From assembly GCA_008638375.1 (NCBI GenBank), contig CM018052.1, forward strand, positions 11,279,006 through 11,343,005: DNA of 64,000 nucleotides, in the 5' to 3' direction. Shown piece by piece: positions 35,134 through 46,636 of the stretch. The notes under the pieces were generated by a model. The model had not been told where the DNA came from, ran no database searches, and was given only the letters and a program-made list of their open reading frames with translations. Each line of letters opens with the position of its first letter. Position 1 is the stretch's first letter. The position numbers and the translations under genes are program-made. Source of the stretch: Nyssa sinensis (taxonomy: Eukaryota > Streptophyta > Magnoliopsida > Cornales > Nyssaceae).

Positions 35134-35639
35134 CTATTTGGAAGACTTTTCTTTTAGTACAAGGGCATGACATTCTCGGGTAGTGGACTGATAGCCCTTG
35201 ATGGTGAGGACTTTGTTGTTGTGGACATTTTTCAAGCATTGATAGAAGGTTGAAGAAACTACTCCCATTTGGTGGATCCAAGGCCTCCCGACAATGGCAT
35301 TATAGGGAGATTTAGTGTCTAGGACCATATATTCATAGATCAATCTCTTTTGGTCGTCCTCCTTTCCTATTGTGGTTGGTAGGTTAATTCTGCCCATTCT
35401 GATACTGAGATTCCTGTCGAATCCTGTCATGACAGCAACAGTAGTTCTAATGTCATTAGAGTTGAGTTTCATGTGTTTGAAGGGTTCGTAGAATAATACG
35501 TTGGTAGAACTTCTAGTATCTACGAGAACCTTTCTGATCTCAAAATTAGCGATTTTGAGTAAGATGACAAGAGCATCGCTGTGGGGACAATGGATCCCAA
35601 TAAGGTACAATTCTAAGAACTAGATCTGAGGTTCTAACT
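35134..35639 (-). pseudogene. Tat protease domain
   Basis: A 158-codon open block. KVLVDTRSSTNVLFYEPFK is the retropepsin active-site region, where Tat elements usually have V-D-x-G-S-S-x-D-x-L; here Gly is Arg (DTRSS), so it is probably inactive. NAIVGRPWIHQM corresponds to the second conserved motif (I.GRPWL). It lies between gag and RT, as expected. Confidence 0.8.
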
Positions 35640-37573
35640 TCACCTTTTTCTCAATGGTCGAGATCTGGATGATACGGGGTTCTGTCCTTACCTCCCGAAC
35701 ATATCTTTTCCTTGCTTAGTTAGATATTCTTATCATTGTATAGTCAATGTGGAGCACGAAGATGACTTGATTATTTTGTCATTGTTGTTCATTCTAATTT
35801 TTCCTCTGTTCAGGCCTTTGCTCTTGCTTTCTTTGAGGTAGTCTTTCATCACGGGGGTTCTGCCTCTCGTCTTGGCAGACGACCTCTCTTAGTTGTCTTT
35901 TTCTGATGAGATGTTCTATTTATTGTTTCAGAGACCTGTACTCCTTAGTCGTGTGCCCCTGCTCCTTATGGAAATTATAATACTTGTTCTAATTTCTTGA
36001 GTCGAAGTAGCTTTTTAATGGCTCCAGCCACCTCAGGTTTTCACGTGTCTGGATATGTTGGAGTATGTGAGTAAGAGAGGCATTCAGAGTGGTGTAAGTC
36101 CCATACCTCCTAGAGTTAAAGTTGTTTTGGGCTCTGAGTGTTGTTCTCTTGTCGGGACTCTTGATCCTCTTCTTGTTAGCTCTATTATGCCTCTTCTGAA
36201 TTTACTTATCCTTCTAAACTTGTTCTTTAGCTTTTCAGAAATCCTCTTCTTGTTAGTGCTGTTATCCCTCATCTGAACTTGCTCATCCTTCTGAGCTTGT
36301 TTTTTAGCTTTTCAAAAGAAGGTTTTTGTATCTTCAAGATTAATGTACTTATGTGCTCTATCTATGAGTGTTGTCATATCGATAGGAGGATTGTTGGTCA
36401 AGGAATCCTAGAAGCGTCCAGACCCTAGGCCTGAAAGTGAGGGCGACCACTAGGAAACTTGGACTACAATCGGTTATCTTCGTGAGCTCGGTATTAAAAC
36501 AAGCTATGTACTCCCAAAGTGATTCTCCCTTTACTTGCTTCACAGTTAGCAAGAATTATGGTCATTTTCTCAACTTTCTGCTTGTCAAAAACCGGTCAAG
36601 AAATAGCCTACTGAGCTCATAAAAAATGCTGATCAATTTTTTGTGGAGGTTGTGGAACCACTTAAAGGCGGTACCCTTGAGGCTCGTCACAAAAGTTTGA
36701 CACATGAAGGCATTAGTAGCTCTATGTAGAGTCATTGTGTGTTGATAGTGAGATAGGTGGTCCCTAGGGTCTTCAAACTAGTCATAGAGGGTGAATTTTG
36801 GGATAATAAACTTTTTGGGTCACTCTTTTACCATTATGACAGAAGTGAATGATGTGGAAAACCTACTAAGTAGATTACTTAGCTCGTCTTGCTTTAAAGG
36901 GGTATGGAACCCCTTGGTTGAGATCGTCTGATCCTGAGAGTCTGCTATCTCCTCTACCCTCTAAGGGGCTTTCGGTAGGACTTGTTGTGCAATTGGTACC
37001 CGTTGTTGGTCTTGGCTCGTGCCTCCAAGTCGTGGATTTACTAGAGGAATTTGTCCGGTGTTAGTAGGAGGATGTTGCTCTCTCAAGATTGGGGGGGTCC
37101 GGAATCTCAAGAGGTTAGAATTCCTGCAACGCTAGATTGGATCTAGAGGCCACTGGAATTGGTCTCCTCGTTTTCCTCTAGTAATGGACAGTAGGATAAA
37201 ACATAGGCATTCCTCTCCCCACAACTGTTGACGACTAAGGATCAGCCCTCATATGAACGGTACCATAGGGGTGTACCGGTTGTATGTTAGGCAACTCTTC
37301 GTTATGGAATTCTTCGCTTGCGGTGGTGGTAGGAGCCTGAGATCCTCCGTGAACAGCGTTAGTAAGAGGAAAAGGGTTACTCCGTTGGTGAGGAGACAGT
37401 AAAACCAGAGCTTGTGACATGGCAGTGAGTTATTCTTGCATCTAATCGGACTGCTATTGAATCCAATCAAGCTACTATTGTAAATGAATAGGTGTTTGTC
37501 CCCTTCCTCTTCTAGGAAAAAGCTGATTCTGAGGGTTTTAGAAGTTCTTTCTAGGACAAAGGTTGGGAGCCAT
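35640..37573 (-). pseudogene. gag: Tat Gag
   Basis: The minus-strand ATG at 37571-37573 starts MAPNLCPRKNF, followed by an N-terminal stretch broken by stops. The retrotransposon gag core is recognisable at about 36552-36358 (LTVKQVKGESLWEYIACFNT), typical of Tat Gag. A decayed Cys-His region near 35950-35880 reads FHKEQGHTTKEYRSLKQ then EHLIRKRQLREVV (family pattern C.FH...GH.TEEC...K..IE.LI), with Cys replaced by Tyr. A tandem duplication (36164-36317) disrupts the middle. Confidence 0.7.
36164..36317. repeat. 77-bp tandem duplication within Tat gag
   Basis: ATCCTCTTCTTGTTAG begins at 36164 and again at 36241, and the following sequence is repeated with about a dozen differences. Confidence 0.85.
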
Positions 37574-37640
37574 TGACTTTTGGAAAAAAATACAATAGAT
37601 TTGTTGTTTGAAGAAAAAATAGTAAAAACGATTGTCGTTT

Positions 37641-37657
37641 CATAGACGGTGCCAAAC
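37641..37657 (-). promoter_or_regulatory. Tat primer binding site region
   Basis: Minus strand TTTGGCACCGTCTATG lies next to the 5' LTR end. Tat elements commonly have TTTGGCGCCGTCTGTGG at this place, so this is a slightly decayed version. Confidence 0.6.
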
Positions 37658-38084
37658 TGATGTTGCTCTTTTCTAGTTAGAAAGACCTTCCGTCTTTCGC
37701 TATTTGTCAAGAACTTGAGGTCAGAAGGTCACCAAGAAGGCTCTAATGGTAACTGCTCCGATCATAAAGTTGAAAACAAAAAAGAGACTGTAATTCAAAA
37801 GAAAAATTTAACATAAATTGAAAGCATACCTTATAGCCTTATTTAAAAGCTTGAGATCTCCTAAGTTGAGTAGGAATATGAGTCGTGAAAATAGGGATTT
37901 GCAGATATCCTAAAGATAGTAGTTATCATATCGAACTCTCTTTCCTTATATTGAGGTCGGTAGCCTAAGGAAGGTGGTGACCATCTCTGGAGCCCTCACC
38001 TCTGAAATGTCGATCTCTATTTGGTCAAATGAGCTAGTTGCACCAAGATTTGTATGTTGAAGAATTCTTGGGAGCCACGTGTCA
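37658..38084 (-). repeat. Tat 5' LTR (about 427 bp)
   Basis: On the minus strand it starts TGACACGTGGCTCCC, a start often seen in Tat LTRs, and ends AACATCA just before the primer binding site. The 5 bp beyond its start are TGCCC. Its 3' partner should lie beyond the extra ORF, left of 10007, but was removed or displaced by the LTR at 6743-10006, so this boundary is not verified by a second copy. Confidence 0.55.
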
Positions 38085-38149
38085 TGCCCTGGTAACTCTA
38101 AATTGTTGTAGTCAAATTATGGTATATCAGTTTTCGATGAGACACAATT

Positions 38150-39110
38150 TTGTAAATGTTTGGTCAATTGATTCTTCCTCTAAATCATCCCAAGTTTCTT
38201 TCATTGCCTTATTTTTATTTTTTTTCCCTTCTCTTTTTAGTTAATTAAGGACTCTCTACCTTTATGTGTCTTAGCTTATAACATATATAGCAAGTTGGGG
38301 GTTCTTTCTTACTTGATTCTCCTTTTATTGCTTTCTTCTTAGGTAGCTTTTAAACTCTCTTATGATGAAAATAACATCTTCATCACTTCCTTGATCTTCT
38401 TCTTCTTCTTCTTTTTCATATTCAATTTCATGAGAAGAAGATTTAAGGGCAAAGTTCTTCTTTGGCTTGTTCTCTTCTTCATGGCTCCTTATGGTTAGTT
38501 CATGAGTCATAAGTGATCCGAGAAGCTCATCTCGGCTCAGCTTGTTGAGATCATTTGCTTCTTGAATGGTCGTCACCTTGCCTTCCCAATTTCTTGGTAG
38601 AGACTTAAAAACTTTCTTCTCTTGCAAATAACTTTTAAAGAACTAATAATATTAGTAACGCGAGTAAACATTTGAGAAATGGATGTACTATTATCTACTT
38701 TAAACAGTTCATAACTATGAACTAACGTGCTAATTTTGGATTCTTTGACTTTATTGGTACCTTTATAGGTAACCTTAAGTTTGTCCCATATCTCATTTAT
38801 GGACTCATAAGCGAAGATTTTGTTAAACTCATTTGCGTCTAAGGTGAAATATAAGTTACTCATGGCCTTATCATTTATTTGAATTAGTTTAAGGTCATTT
38901 TCATCCCATTCACGCTTTTCCTTAGCTACCTTGGTAGTGCTAGTAGAGCTTTCGACTTTCATGGGGATGTGAGGTCCATTTATAATGACCTTCCATATTT
39001 TGTAATCTAAGGCTTGAAGAACGATGTTCATTCTAGCCTTCCAATATGTATACCTTTTTTTACTAAATAATGAAAATATTGGCAACAATGGTTCCTACAA
39101 TATTTTCCAT
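38150..39110 (-). pseudogene. gag: Ty1/copia Gag fragment
   Basis: Minus-strand start MENIVGTIVAN at 39110, then a frameshift, then KRYTYWKARMNIVLQALDYK and IWDKLKVTYKGTNKVKESKI. Another frame change follows, then EKKVFKSLPRNWEGKVTTIQ and LNKLSRDELLGSLMTHEL. This is the DUF4219/UBN2 Gag of copia elements. A decayed zinc knuckle (CYICYKLRHIKVES; last Cys is Ser) lies at about 38255-38296. It continues as KAMKETWDDLEEESIDQ to about 38150 before being cut by the Tat LTR at 38084. The rest of this copia element is not in the window. Confidence 0.8.
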
Positions 39111-39146
39111 ATCTTAACTCTTGGAGTATTAACTCCTTTATTAAGA

Positions 39147-39163
39147 GATGTGGCTCTAATATC
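39147..39163 (-). promoter_or_regulatory. Copia primer binding site (decayed)
   Basis: Minus strand GATATTAGAGCCACATC is the counterpart of GGTATCAGAGCCACATC. It is preceded by CACCCTCTCTTTAGGG-like sequence typical of the end of some plant copia LTRs. Confidence 0.65.
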
Positions 39164-39166
39164 GCT

Positions 39167-40960
39167 TGTTACCCAGATATGTACCCTAAAGAGAGGGTGA
39201 ATAGGGTATTTAACAAATATGATATACTTTTACAAACTTTAAGTATTGATGCAAGTAAAGCATAAAGTAAGTGAATAGTAAGGAATAAAGAATAAACACA
39301 ATAATTTTACGAGGTTTGAAAAACTTCCTACGTCCTCGACTTAAGCTCTCCGCTTGAGTTTTTCTACTATATGAGCTCCTTCAAAGGTGGAGAACAAACC
39401 TTTATAATAAAGAGCTCCCTACTCTTTTCCTAGCAAAAATCCCCTTTCACCTTACAAGGATAGCACATATCTGCAAATCTTACAGCAATGAGAAGATATA
39501 AAGAGTTTACCAAAGAATTCTCTCTTCTAGAGCTGAATGGTATAATAAAAGTTCACTCTCTAATGATTGATCAATAAATGCTTAAGTATTTAAGAAATGA
39601 GAGAGCTTTGAGATCTAGATTAAAATTAATGAGATCTCAAGTCACTTTGAATGATTTGAATGTAAGAGCAAGTAAGTGTGGGTAAGAGTTGGAAATAAAT
39701 ACTTTCAACAATCTCTATATACAGGCCTTTGAAGAATGTAGTCGTTAGATTAAAAAAACTACTTGCCCCATCTTTTGATATGTTTAAAGTTTGAATTTGA
39801 AAGTCTTAAATTGACAAAATCAGTTAATTGAGTTCATCATTTAGTTGTCGGAATCATAATTGAGTTAAGTGAAGGACTCAACTGATTTTTTAGAGGGTAA
39901 AGGTTGATTCTTGTTTAAATTCATTCAGTCCACTAATTCTTGGACTTAGTCGATTGAATCTTTTGGTGTCAATTTGTACACAAAATGGCTTATGTAATTC
40001 AGTCGATTGAATGTTCACTTTGGTCGACTAAATTGGACAATGTGTTAAAGCCTTATGAACAAAAATACATTTAGTCGACTAAGTCATTGTTCCAATTAAC
40101 TGAATTTAACAGAGGCAAAATAGGCATGTTTTGTGAACATGATTCAGGCAATTGAATTTGACAATTTTGCAATATTGCATATTTTGTTTGTTGTTCTCTT
40201 TTTCAAATATACTGACTTTCCAAAACTTAGAGTTTATCATTGTTATGCCTTCGAAAAATCATTTTAGTTGATCAATTAAACACTTAAGTATTATGCATTT
40301 GAGCAAACAAAACAATTTTACGAGGTTCAAAAAACTTCCTACATCCTCGACTCAAACATCCCTTGATGATAACTTTAGGTCACAAATGAACACTTGAGCA
40401 AGTAGACTTTGTGCTATTTGTTTATTAAGAATGAATCCCAAAATTTCATAGGCAATTGCTTTAGGCCACAAATGAACACTTGAGCAAGAAAACTTTACAC
40501 TCTTTGTTCATGTCCTTAAAGCCCAAAACTTGATTCACATAAAATTATCGTCTAATTTTATATAGAGGAAATAATGTCTAAATCAATTTAGAAAGCTTTC
40601 AAGATCTAACATTTGTGATCATATCTAGACTAAGGCAAATGGAGATAATTCTCACCACCAGAGAGAATTTCTTAACATAATCTATACCCCTTTTTTAGGA
40701 CAGTACATTTTCAAAAAAGATAAGGCATAAATACTTGTTAATCAATCATACATAAAAAAAGAGAACAACTATTCCCAAAGTTTGATTATTTACTAATTTA
40801 GCTCAAATTATTACTCATAACAGCCATTCGTTCAATATCAACATAGAAAACTTTTGTCTCTACATAAGAAGCAATATTCACTTTAAACATGTGGAGTAAT
40901 AATAAAAATTTCTGCCTTCAGTCTTGTAAAGACGACTAGAAAAATTCTTTTGTTGACAAA
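39167..40960 (-). repeat. Copia LTR-like sequence, outer end unclear
   Basis: This follows the primer binding site on the LTR side. It contains two copies of a motif TTTTACGAGGTT..AAAAACTTCCTAC (near 39304 and 40317) and several short GTCGATTGAAT/AGTCGACTAA motifs at about 39840-40150, a style seen in long copia LTRs. No second LTR copy is present, so the end cannot be fixed. No gene seen. Confidence 0.45.
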
Positions 40961-41675
40961 TAAAAAGTCTTTGTATCCTAATATATGTATTTAATTTGTT
41001 TGAAGATGAAGTAAAGTAATGGAAAAACAATATAATAATTGGTTATAGTTAGTTCTAACCAAATCAAGAAAATTTAAGGGGTCATTTAGTTCATGAATTT
41101 AGTAAGGAAAAAAAAAAAAGAAAAGAAAAGAACAAAATAAAGAAAAAGTGATTTCTTTCATAATTTGTTTCATACTCAAACGAAATTAACAATTAAGATT
41201 TTCTGAAATATAGATCAGAATCATGTAGATAAAAAGAAAATGACAATACGAAGAATATAATTTCTTTCATTTTTTCTTTTTCCTTTTATTCATGATAATA
41301 AAAATTAATTTTCTTTAAATTATATTTTTTCTGAATACAATGAGGTAAGGAACGGACAATATGAAGAAAATTATTATATTTTATTTGGTTCCCACGTAAG
41401 ATTGGAAGCAAAGAATAATTTAAAAGTTACTAAAGAAATTTGTTTAGTGTTACGTGACTTTTTTATCCATTTCTTGATACTTAACCATGTTTTTTTTTTT
41501 TGTCGTGCAAGACATCTAATAGAGTTTCTGCCGCTCAAAAGTTGAATTTTTTTTTTTTTTTTTTTAGTTGAGGAACATAGGTGTTGCCAAAGGGTCGACC
41601 AACATTGTGAAATACGAGCATTAATCCATGGTATGTGTTAGATTGAGTGGCCAAATAGCCCTCATATGTTACCCG

Positions 41676-41717
<42 letters not shown>

Positions 41718-41729
41718 TTAAGATAATAG
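40961..41729. other. AT-rich spacer with (TA)n microsatellite
   Basis: Poly-A and poly-T runs (41109-41135, 41490-41565) and a (TA)n tract at about 41678-41713. No gene or element recognised. Confidence 0.6.
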
Positions 41730-42255
41730 TGTGATTGGCCAAGTTGGTTAAAGATTTGATTTGGTCAATACCACTATTAAGTGTATCCCACTTTGTATGA
41801 TGGGGGCAATTTGGTTGGAAGTGTATAACTATCCTCCTAAAATGGAGGAGTTGTTGTAGATATGAGTGAGTTAAATAACCACCCAATCAGATTTTCTTTA
41901 TACGAAACCAATGCACACTTCAAGTTTAAAAGAGCCCATGTTGAGGAGAAAATCAATTCCAACCCAATGACGAATTTGCATCGTCTCTCTTTTGTCTTAA
42001 TCTTATATTACAGATTCTTATTTGAAGAATTGTGAAAACGGTGTACTGGAATGAGTACAAAGGTTCCACTTGGATCGTGAATTCAAGATTAATCTCTAAA
42101 GAATTCAAGCTGAAATCCAACTCTTACACAGTGGGACGTGTCAATCCATTTGGCTTACTTCATCACACTGGAACTTTAAGATCAATAATTGTATGGCCAA
42201 TTATTGGGACTTCAACATATTTCAGCATATCAAGTTTTAAAGGCTGCATCCAACA
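41730..42255 (+). repeat. Copia 5' LTR (526 bp)
   Basis: TGTGATTGGCC to CATCCAACA; collinear with 46637-47181 with substitutions and small indels, for example loss of a stretch around ATATGGGATGTGCAGG. Confidence 0.9.
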
Positions 42256-42269
42256 TTGGTATTGGAGCC
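42256..42269 (+). promoter_or_regulatory. Copia primer binding site
   Basis: TTGGTATTGGAGCC directly follows the LTR; compare TGGTATCAGAGCC. Confidence 0.8.
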
Positions 42270-42307
42270 AAGCTTTGCCAAAGGAAAATTCAGTACAGTA
42301 CACAGTA

Positions 42308-42835
42308 ATGTTTGATGTTGTTAATAGTGCCTATCATGCTTCATCAGAATTATATGTTCAATTATTAATTGAAAATTTTAATGGCACTCTATGTGATTGA
42401 TCATGTTAATAAATTATCTGTCATTGTCAAAGAGTTAGCAACTTTAGGAAATCCAATCCCTGATCGAATGCAATTGTCAACTATTTTACATAATTTGCCT
42501 GATTCTTGGGAACCTGTTGTTATTGCTCTTAATTTGTCTTCTACTTCTCTCACTATGAAACATTTGCCTATTTTATTAGGGGTAGAGGCCGAAAGAAGAA
42601 CTAAAAAGAAAACCACTAAATCTTTTATGATAGTTGCACCTACTTCATCCTTGGAACCACCAGAATATGAAATGAAAATTTTTTCTACATTTTCATTTGA
42701 AAGAAAGAACTTTTCTAAAAACTTCAAAAGAACAGGTAAAAAATTTAAAAATGGTGGAAACTATAATAAAAAGACAAAAAAGTTTGCTATAACTGTGGAA
42801 AATATGGACATCATCAGACTGAATGTCATGTGAAC
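42308..42835 (+). pseudogene. gag: Copia Gag, shortened and frameshifted
   Basis: The ATG at 42308 begins MFDVVNSAYHASSEL; after a frameshift near 42375 comes KLSVIVKELATLGNPIPDRM then ILHNLPDSWEPVVIALN, a clear copia Gag block. A second shift puts the zinc knuckle CYNCGKYGHHQTEC (42785-42826) in another frame from the preceding KNFKRTGKKFKNG. About half of a normal copia Gag is absent at the N-terminal side. Confidence 0.8.
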
Positions 42836-44190
42836 AAAAATAATAAAAAAATCCAATTTTGGGGGCTCCAAATATATTATATGTGTAGTGATTGAATCTC
42901 TTTTGGCTGATACTGATGTTGGAGCCTAGTTGGTTGATTCTGCTTTGTCTCGCCATGTGGTGAAGACTAGAAATCCGGTGCTCATCGCATATATATGGGA
43001 AAGAACAGTTATTGTGATGTTGTTGGCAATGGAACTGTGAAGGTTATGATACCCGGTGAAAGAAACCTCTACTTAACTGACGTATTGTACTCACCCACCA
43101 TGAGGCGCAACCTTATCTCAGTCCCTCGTTTGGTTGAGAAAGGTTTTGAGGTGTGCCTCCATTCCAAAAAAGTGTCCATTGGGAAACATGGTAGAATTTT
43201 GATGTGGGACAGTAAAGTTGATGGATTGTTTCGCTTGAACATTGATACTAATGCTAATAATAATACATTAGTTGATTCTTCTGCTTATATTGATTGTTCT
43301 TTGTATGTTGATGATCCTTATATTTGGCATTTGAGATTAGGACATATAAATAAAAATAAAATGAAAACAATGATAAATATGGAATTAATTCCTAGAATAA
43401 ATCTTGATTATTCAATTTGTGAATCTTGCTTGTCTAGAAAAATGTCTAGATTACCTTTTTCTAAGGGACAAAGAGCAAGTGAATTACTTGCTATAATACA
43501 TTCTGATGTTCGTGGTCAATTAAATATCAAAACTCATAGAGAGGCATGGAATATTTTGTACAATTATTGATGATTACTCTAGATTTGGTTATTTATATTT
43601 AATGCGCAGGAAATCTGAACTGTTTGAAAAAATTCAAGACTATAAAAAGGAAGTTGAAAAATAATTAGAAAGAGATATTAAAATCTTAAGATCTGATTGT
43701 GGCGGAGAATATATATCAGATTTATTTGGTGATTTTTTAAAAGATAATGGAATTATACATCAAACCACAATGAGTTACACCCCACAACAAAATGGCGTTG
43801 TTGAACGTCGATATAGAACATTACTAGATATGGTAAGATCTATGTTAAACCATTCTTCACTTGGACCTCAATTTTGGGGTGAAGCAATTGCTACTGCAAT
43901 GTATTTACTTAATTTAGTTCTTACAAAAGCAATTAATAGAACTCCACATGAATTATGGACTGGTAGAAACCAATTTACATAACTTAAAAGTTTGGGGTTC
44001 TTCAGCTCATATTTTAATTCTAGTTCAACAAAGAAAAGGGTATAAATTTGGTGTTCACCATAGTGATGGAACTATTAGTGTAATGGAAAGTAGAGATGTA
44101 AGATTCTTAGAAGAGGAATTTGACACAAGAAATCCCACCAAATTAATTGAATTATTTGAGATTTCTAAAGAGAAATTTTTTTAAATAATA
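42836..44190 (+). pseudogene. Copia protease remnant, pre-integrase and integrase
   Basis: After a decayed protease stretch: VKVMIPGERNLYLTDVLYSP, then IWHLRLGHINKNKM and CESCLSRKMSRLPF (HHCC finger), then IIHSDVRGQLN, ILRSDCGGEYIS and SYTPQQNGVVERRYRTLLDM. These carry the catalytic D, D and E. FWGEAIATAMYLLNLVLTKA and the WG-type C-terminus follow to about 44184. There are frame breaks near 43560, a stop at 43664, and frame breaks near 43980. Confidence 0.88.
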
Positions 44191-44547
44191 ATGATATAAG
44201 AACACTTATATAGAAGTTATTTCATAACCCACCAAAATATCTCATGATACAATTGGAAAAACTCAAAGAGAAAGAAACCCATCCACAAAATTAAAAAATT
44301 ATCTCACTTTTATTAATGAAGAAAATAATGATGATCCATTAACTATAAGAGAGGCTTTATCATCACTTGATTCAAATAAATGAAAAGAAGCAATTCAAGA
44401 TGAATTAGATTCCATTAATAAAAATAATGTATGGGAATTAGTGGATTTACCTAAAGATAGAAAAGCAATTGGGTGTAAGTGGATCCTAAAAAGAAAATAC
44501 AAGTCTGATGGAACAATTGAAAAATAGAAGGCTAGATTAGTGACTAA

Positions 44548-45267
44548 GGTCCCGTTTGGTACGCCGGAATGGAGGTAGGAATGGAATGAGCATTCCTGTC
44601 CCCATTCTATTCCCACGTTTGGTATGCTTAAACATGTTGGAATGCCCATTCCGTTCGGAATGGCCATTCCACTTAGCACAGGAATGGTCATTCCTTGACA
44701 AAACCTAAGGAATGGCCATTCATTTCCTAACGGAATGGCCATCCATCTCTACAACCCACGACCACAAGTACAGTCAACTTTCTTATAATTAATAATCTTA
44801 GTAGATGAAAAATTTATTAATTATTATAATTAATAATTATAAATTTTCTTATACTTTTATTAATAAAAAAATATTTTATACATGTAGATGAATTATAATA
44901 TATTTAACTCTAATTTAAATAAAATTACAAATATATTTGCCAAAAATATTATAAATAGGATATATATAAATATATGTATAATAATTTTAATTTTTTAATA
45001 ATTAATATTATAAAATATATATTTTTAAAAAATATTAATTATTCAGTAATATAATTATTAATTATTTATCATAAAATTAATTATTCTCATTCCATTCCAA
45101 CAATTTAATGGTTCAAACCAAACACAGGAATAAAATTATCAGTCCATTACTAGGTATTCAGCCAAACAAAAAAATGGAATAATTATTCCCATTCCATTCC
45201 TACTCTATTCCATTCCTGATGTTATTCCATTCCTGTTCTATTCCATTCCTGCGTACCAAACGTAGCC
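44548..45267. mobile_element. PIF/Harbinger-like MITE in copia RT (720 bp)
   Basis: Terminal inverted repeats: GGTCCCGTTTGGTACGC on the left, and the complement of GGCTACGTTTGGTACGC on the right. Flanking TAA at 44545-44547 and 45268-45270 fits a Harbinger-type 3-bp target; CTAAG on both sides is the alternative 5-bp reading, which would move each end by one base. It is rich in GGAATGG/CCATTCC. Removing it restores the RT reading ARLVTKGFTQKP. It has no coding capacity. A diverged relative is at 60316-62215. Confidence 0.85.
44768..45075. mobile_element. Truncated mariner-like MITE nested in the Harbinger-like MITE
   Basis: TACAGTCAACTTTCTTATAA and about 300 bp of following AT-rich sequence align in order with the complete element at 58677-59141, up to TAATTATTAATTAT. 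The right end is missing. Confidence 0.6.
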
Positions 45268-46150
45268 TAAGGGATTTACTCAAAAGCCTGAAATAGATTA
45301 TGAAGAAACATATTCCTCAGTTGCTAAATTTACTTCAATAAGAATTTTAGTGTCAATTAATATTGTAGCATCTTTGGATTTAGAATTATGCCAAATGGAT
45401 GTTAAAGCAACATTTTTAAATGGCAAATTAAAAGAAGAAATTTATATGATCCAACCAGATGATTATGTAATAGAGGGTCAAGAAGATAAAGTCTATAAAC
45501 TCAAAAAATCATTGTATGGACATAAAAAGTCATCTAGACAGTGATATTACACTTTTCATAATGCTATAACCACATGTGGAGGATTTATATCAAATGAGTA
45601 TGAACATTGTGTATATCATTGGAATAGTGGGAGTAATTTTATTATTTTATCATTATATGTTGATGACATTTTAATTTTAATTGCTAGCAATGATATTGCA
45701 TCCATTGACTAGATTAAAAAAAATTTAAAAGGTCAATTTGAAATGAAAGACATGGGTAAAGCATCTTATGTATTAGGAATACAAATAATTAGTGATAGAA
45801 AAACAAAAATATTACAATTATCCCAAGAACAATACTTTGAGAAAATTCTCAAAAGATTTAACATGAAAAATTAAAATCCCATAGATACAACTATCCATAA
45901 GCAAACATATTTATCAAAAAGAATGTGTCTAACAAATGAACAGGAAAGAAAAGGAATGGAAAACAAGGCTTATGCACAAGCTGTTGGAAGTATTATGTAT
46001 GCAATATTATGTACTAGACCTGATTTAAGTTATATTGAGAGCATTGTTAGTAGATACCAAAGTAATCTTGGTGAACTTCATTAGGCTGTTGTTAAAAGAA
46101 TTCTAAGATATATCCAAGGCGCTAAAAATTATAAATTAACTTATAAATAT

Positions 46151-46636
46151 AATGGTGAAACTTAGAAATTATTGGTTATTCAGATTCATATTTTTTTGGA
46201 GATACTGATAATGGTAAATCTACATCAGGTTATGTATTTCTTGTAAGTGGAGGTGCAATTTCATGGTTTAGTAAAAAGCAAACTTGTGTGGCTAAAAGTA
46301 CAATGGAAGCTGAATATATATCATTTAGTAATGCATCTTCTGAAGCTGTTTTGATTAAGAGATTTCTTGAAGATTTAAATATAAAAGAAATAGCTAAAAA
46401 GTTAATACATATAATGTGTGACAATCAAGCCGTTGTACGTACAATTAAAAATGGTGAGATTGGCTCAAAAGGATAACACATAGATAGACAATATCATTAT
46501 ATTGTTGATGTGTTTCAAAGAAATGAGATTGTTATAAATTATGTCTCTTCAAAAGAAATGATTGCTGATCCCTTGACAAAACCTATCCCAACAAATGATG
46601 ATTTTAGAAAGCATGTGTATTTAATGCGATAATGGG
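46151..46636 (+). pseudogene. Copia RNase H
   Basis: GKSTSGYVFLVSGGAISWFS, then KKQTCVAKSTMEAEYISFSN, CDNQAVVRTIKNG and NYVSSKEMIADPLTKPI are the standard copia RNase H blocks (STMEAEY with the catalytic Glu; DN). Frame breaks separate SDSYFFGDTDN from the rest, and a stop follows EIGSKG. It ends at the short purine tract before the 3' LTR at 46637. Confidence 0.85.

Larger units (their letters stand above)
10007..38084 (-). mobile_element. Tat-lineage Ty3/gypsy element, interrupted, 3' LTR missing
   Basis: The pieces 37658-38084 (LTR), 34018-37573 (gag, protease, RT), 20575-22788 (RNase H, integrase), 20100-20540 (tandem array), 19092-19936 and 10007-10695 (antisense extra ORF) are collinear once the insertions 22789-34012 and 10696-19091 are removed. 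The remaining length is about 8.4 kb. The second RNase H, the 3' tandem repeats and the extra ORF are all features of the Tat lineage. Confidence 0.75.
44191..46150 (+). pseudogene. Copia reverse transcriptase, split by a MITE
   Basis: N-terminal blocks WELVDLPKDRKAIGCKWILK and YKSDGTIEK are interrupted after ARLVTK by the MITE at 44548-45267. Reading resumes as GFTQKPEIDYEETYSSVAKF, then LELCQMDVKATFLNGKLKEE and YKLKKSLYGHKKSSRQ. The catalytic motif LSLYVDDILILIA has YVDD codons at 45657-45668, followed by FEMKDMGKASYVLGIQI. Stops occur at several places. Confidence 0.9.
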
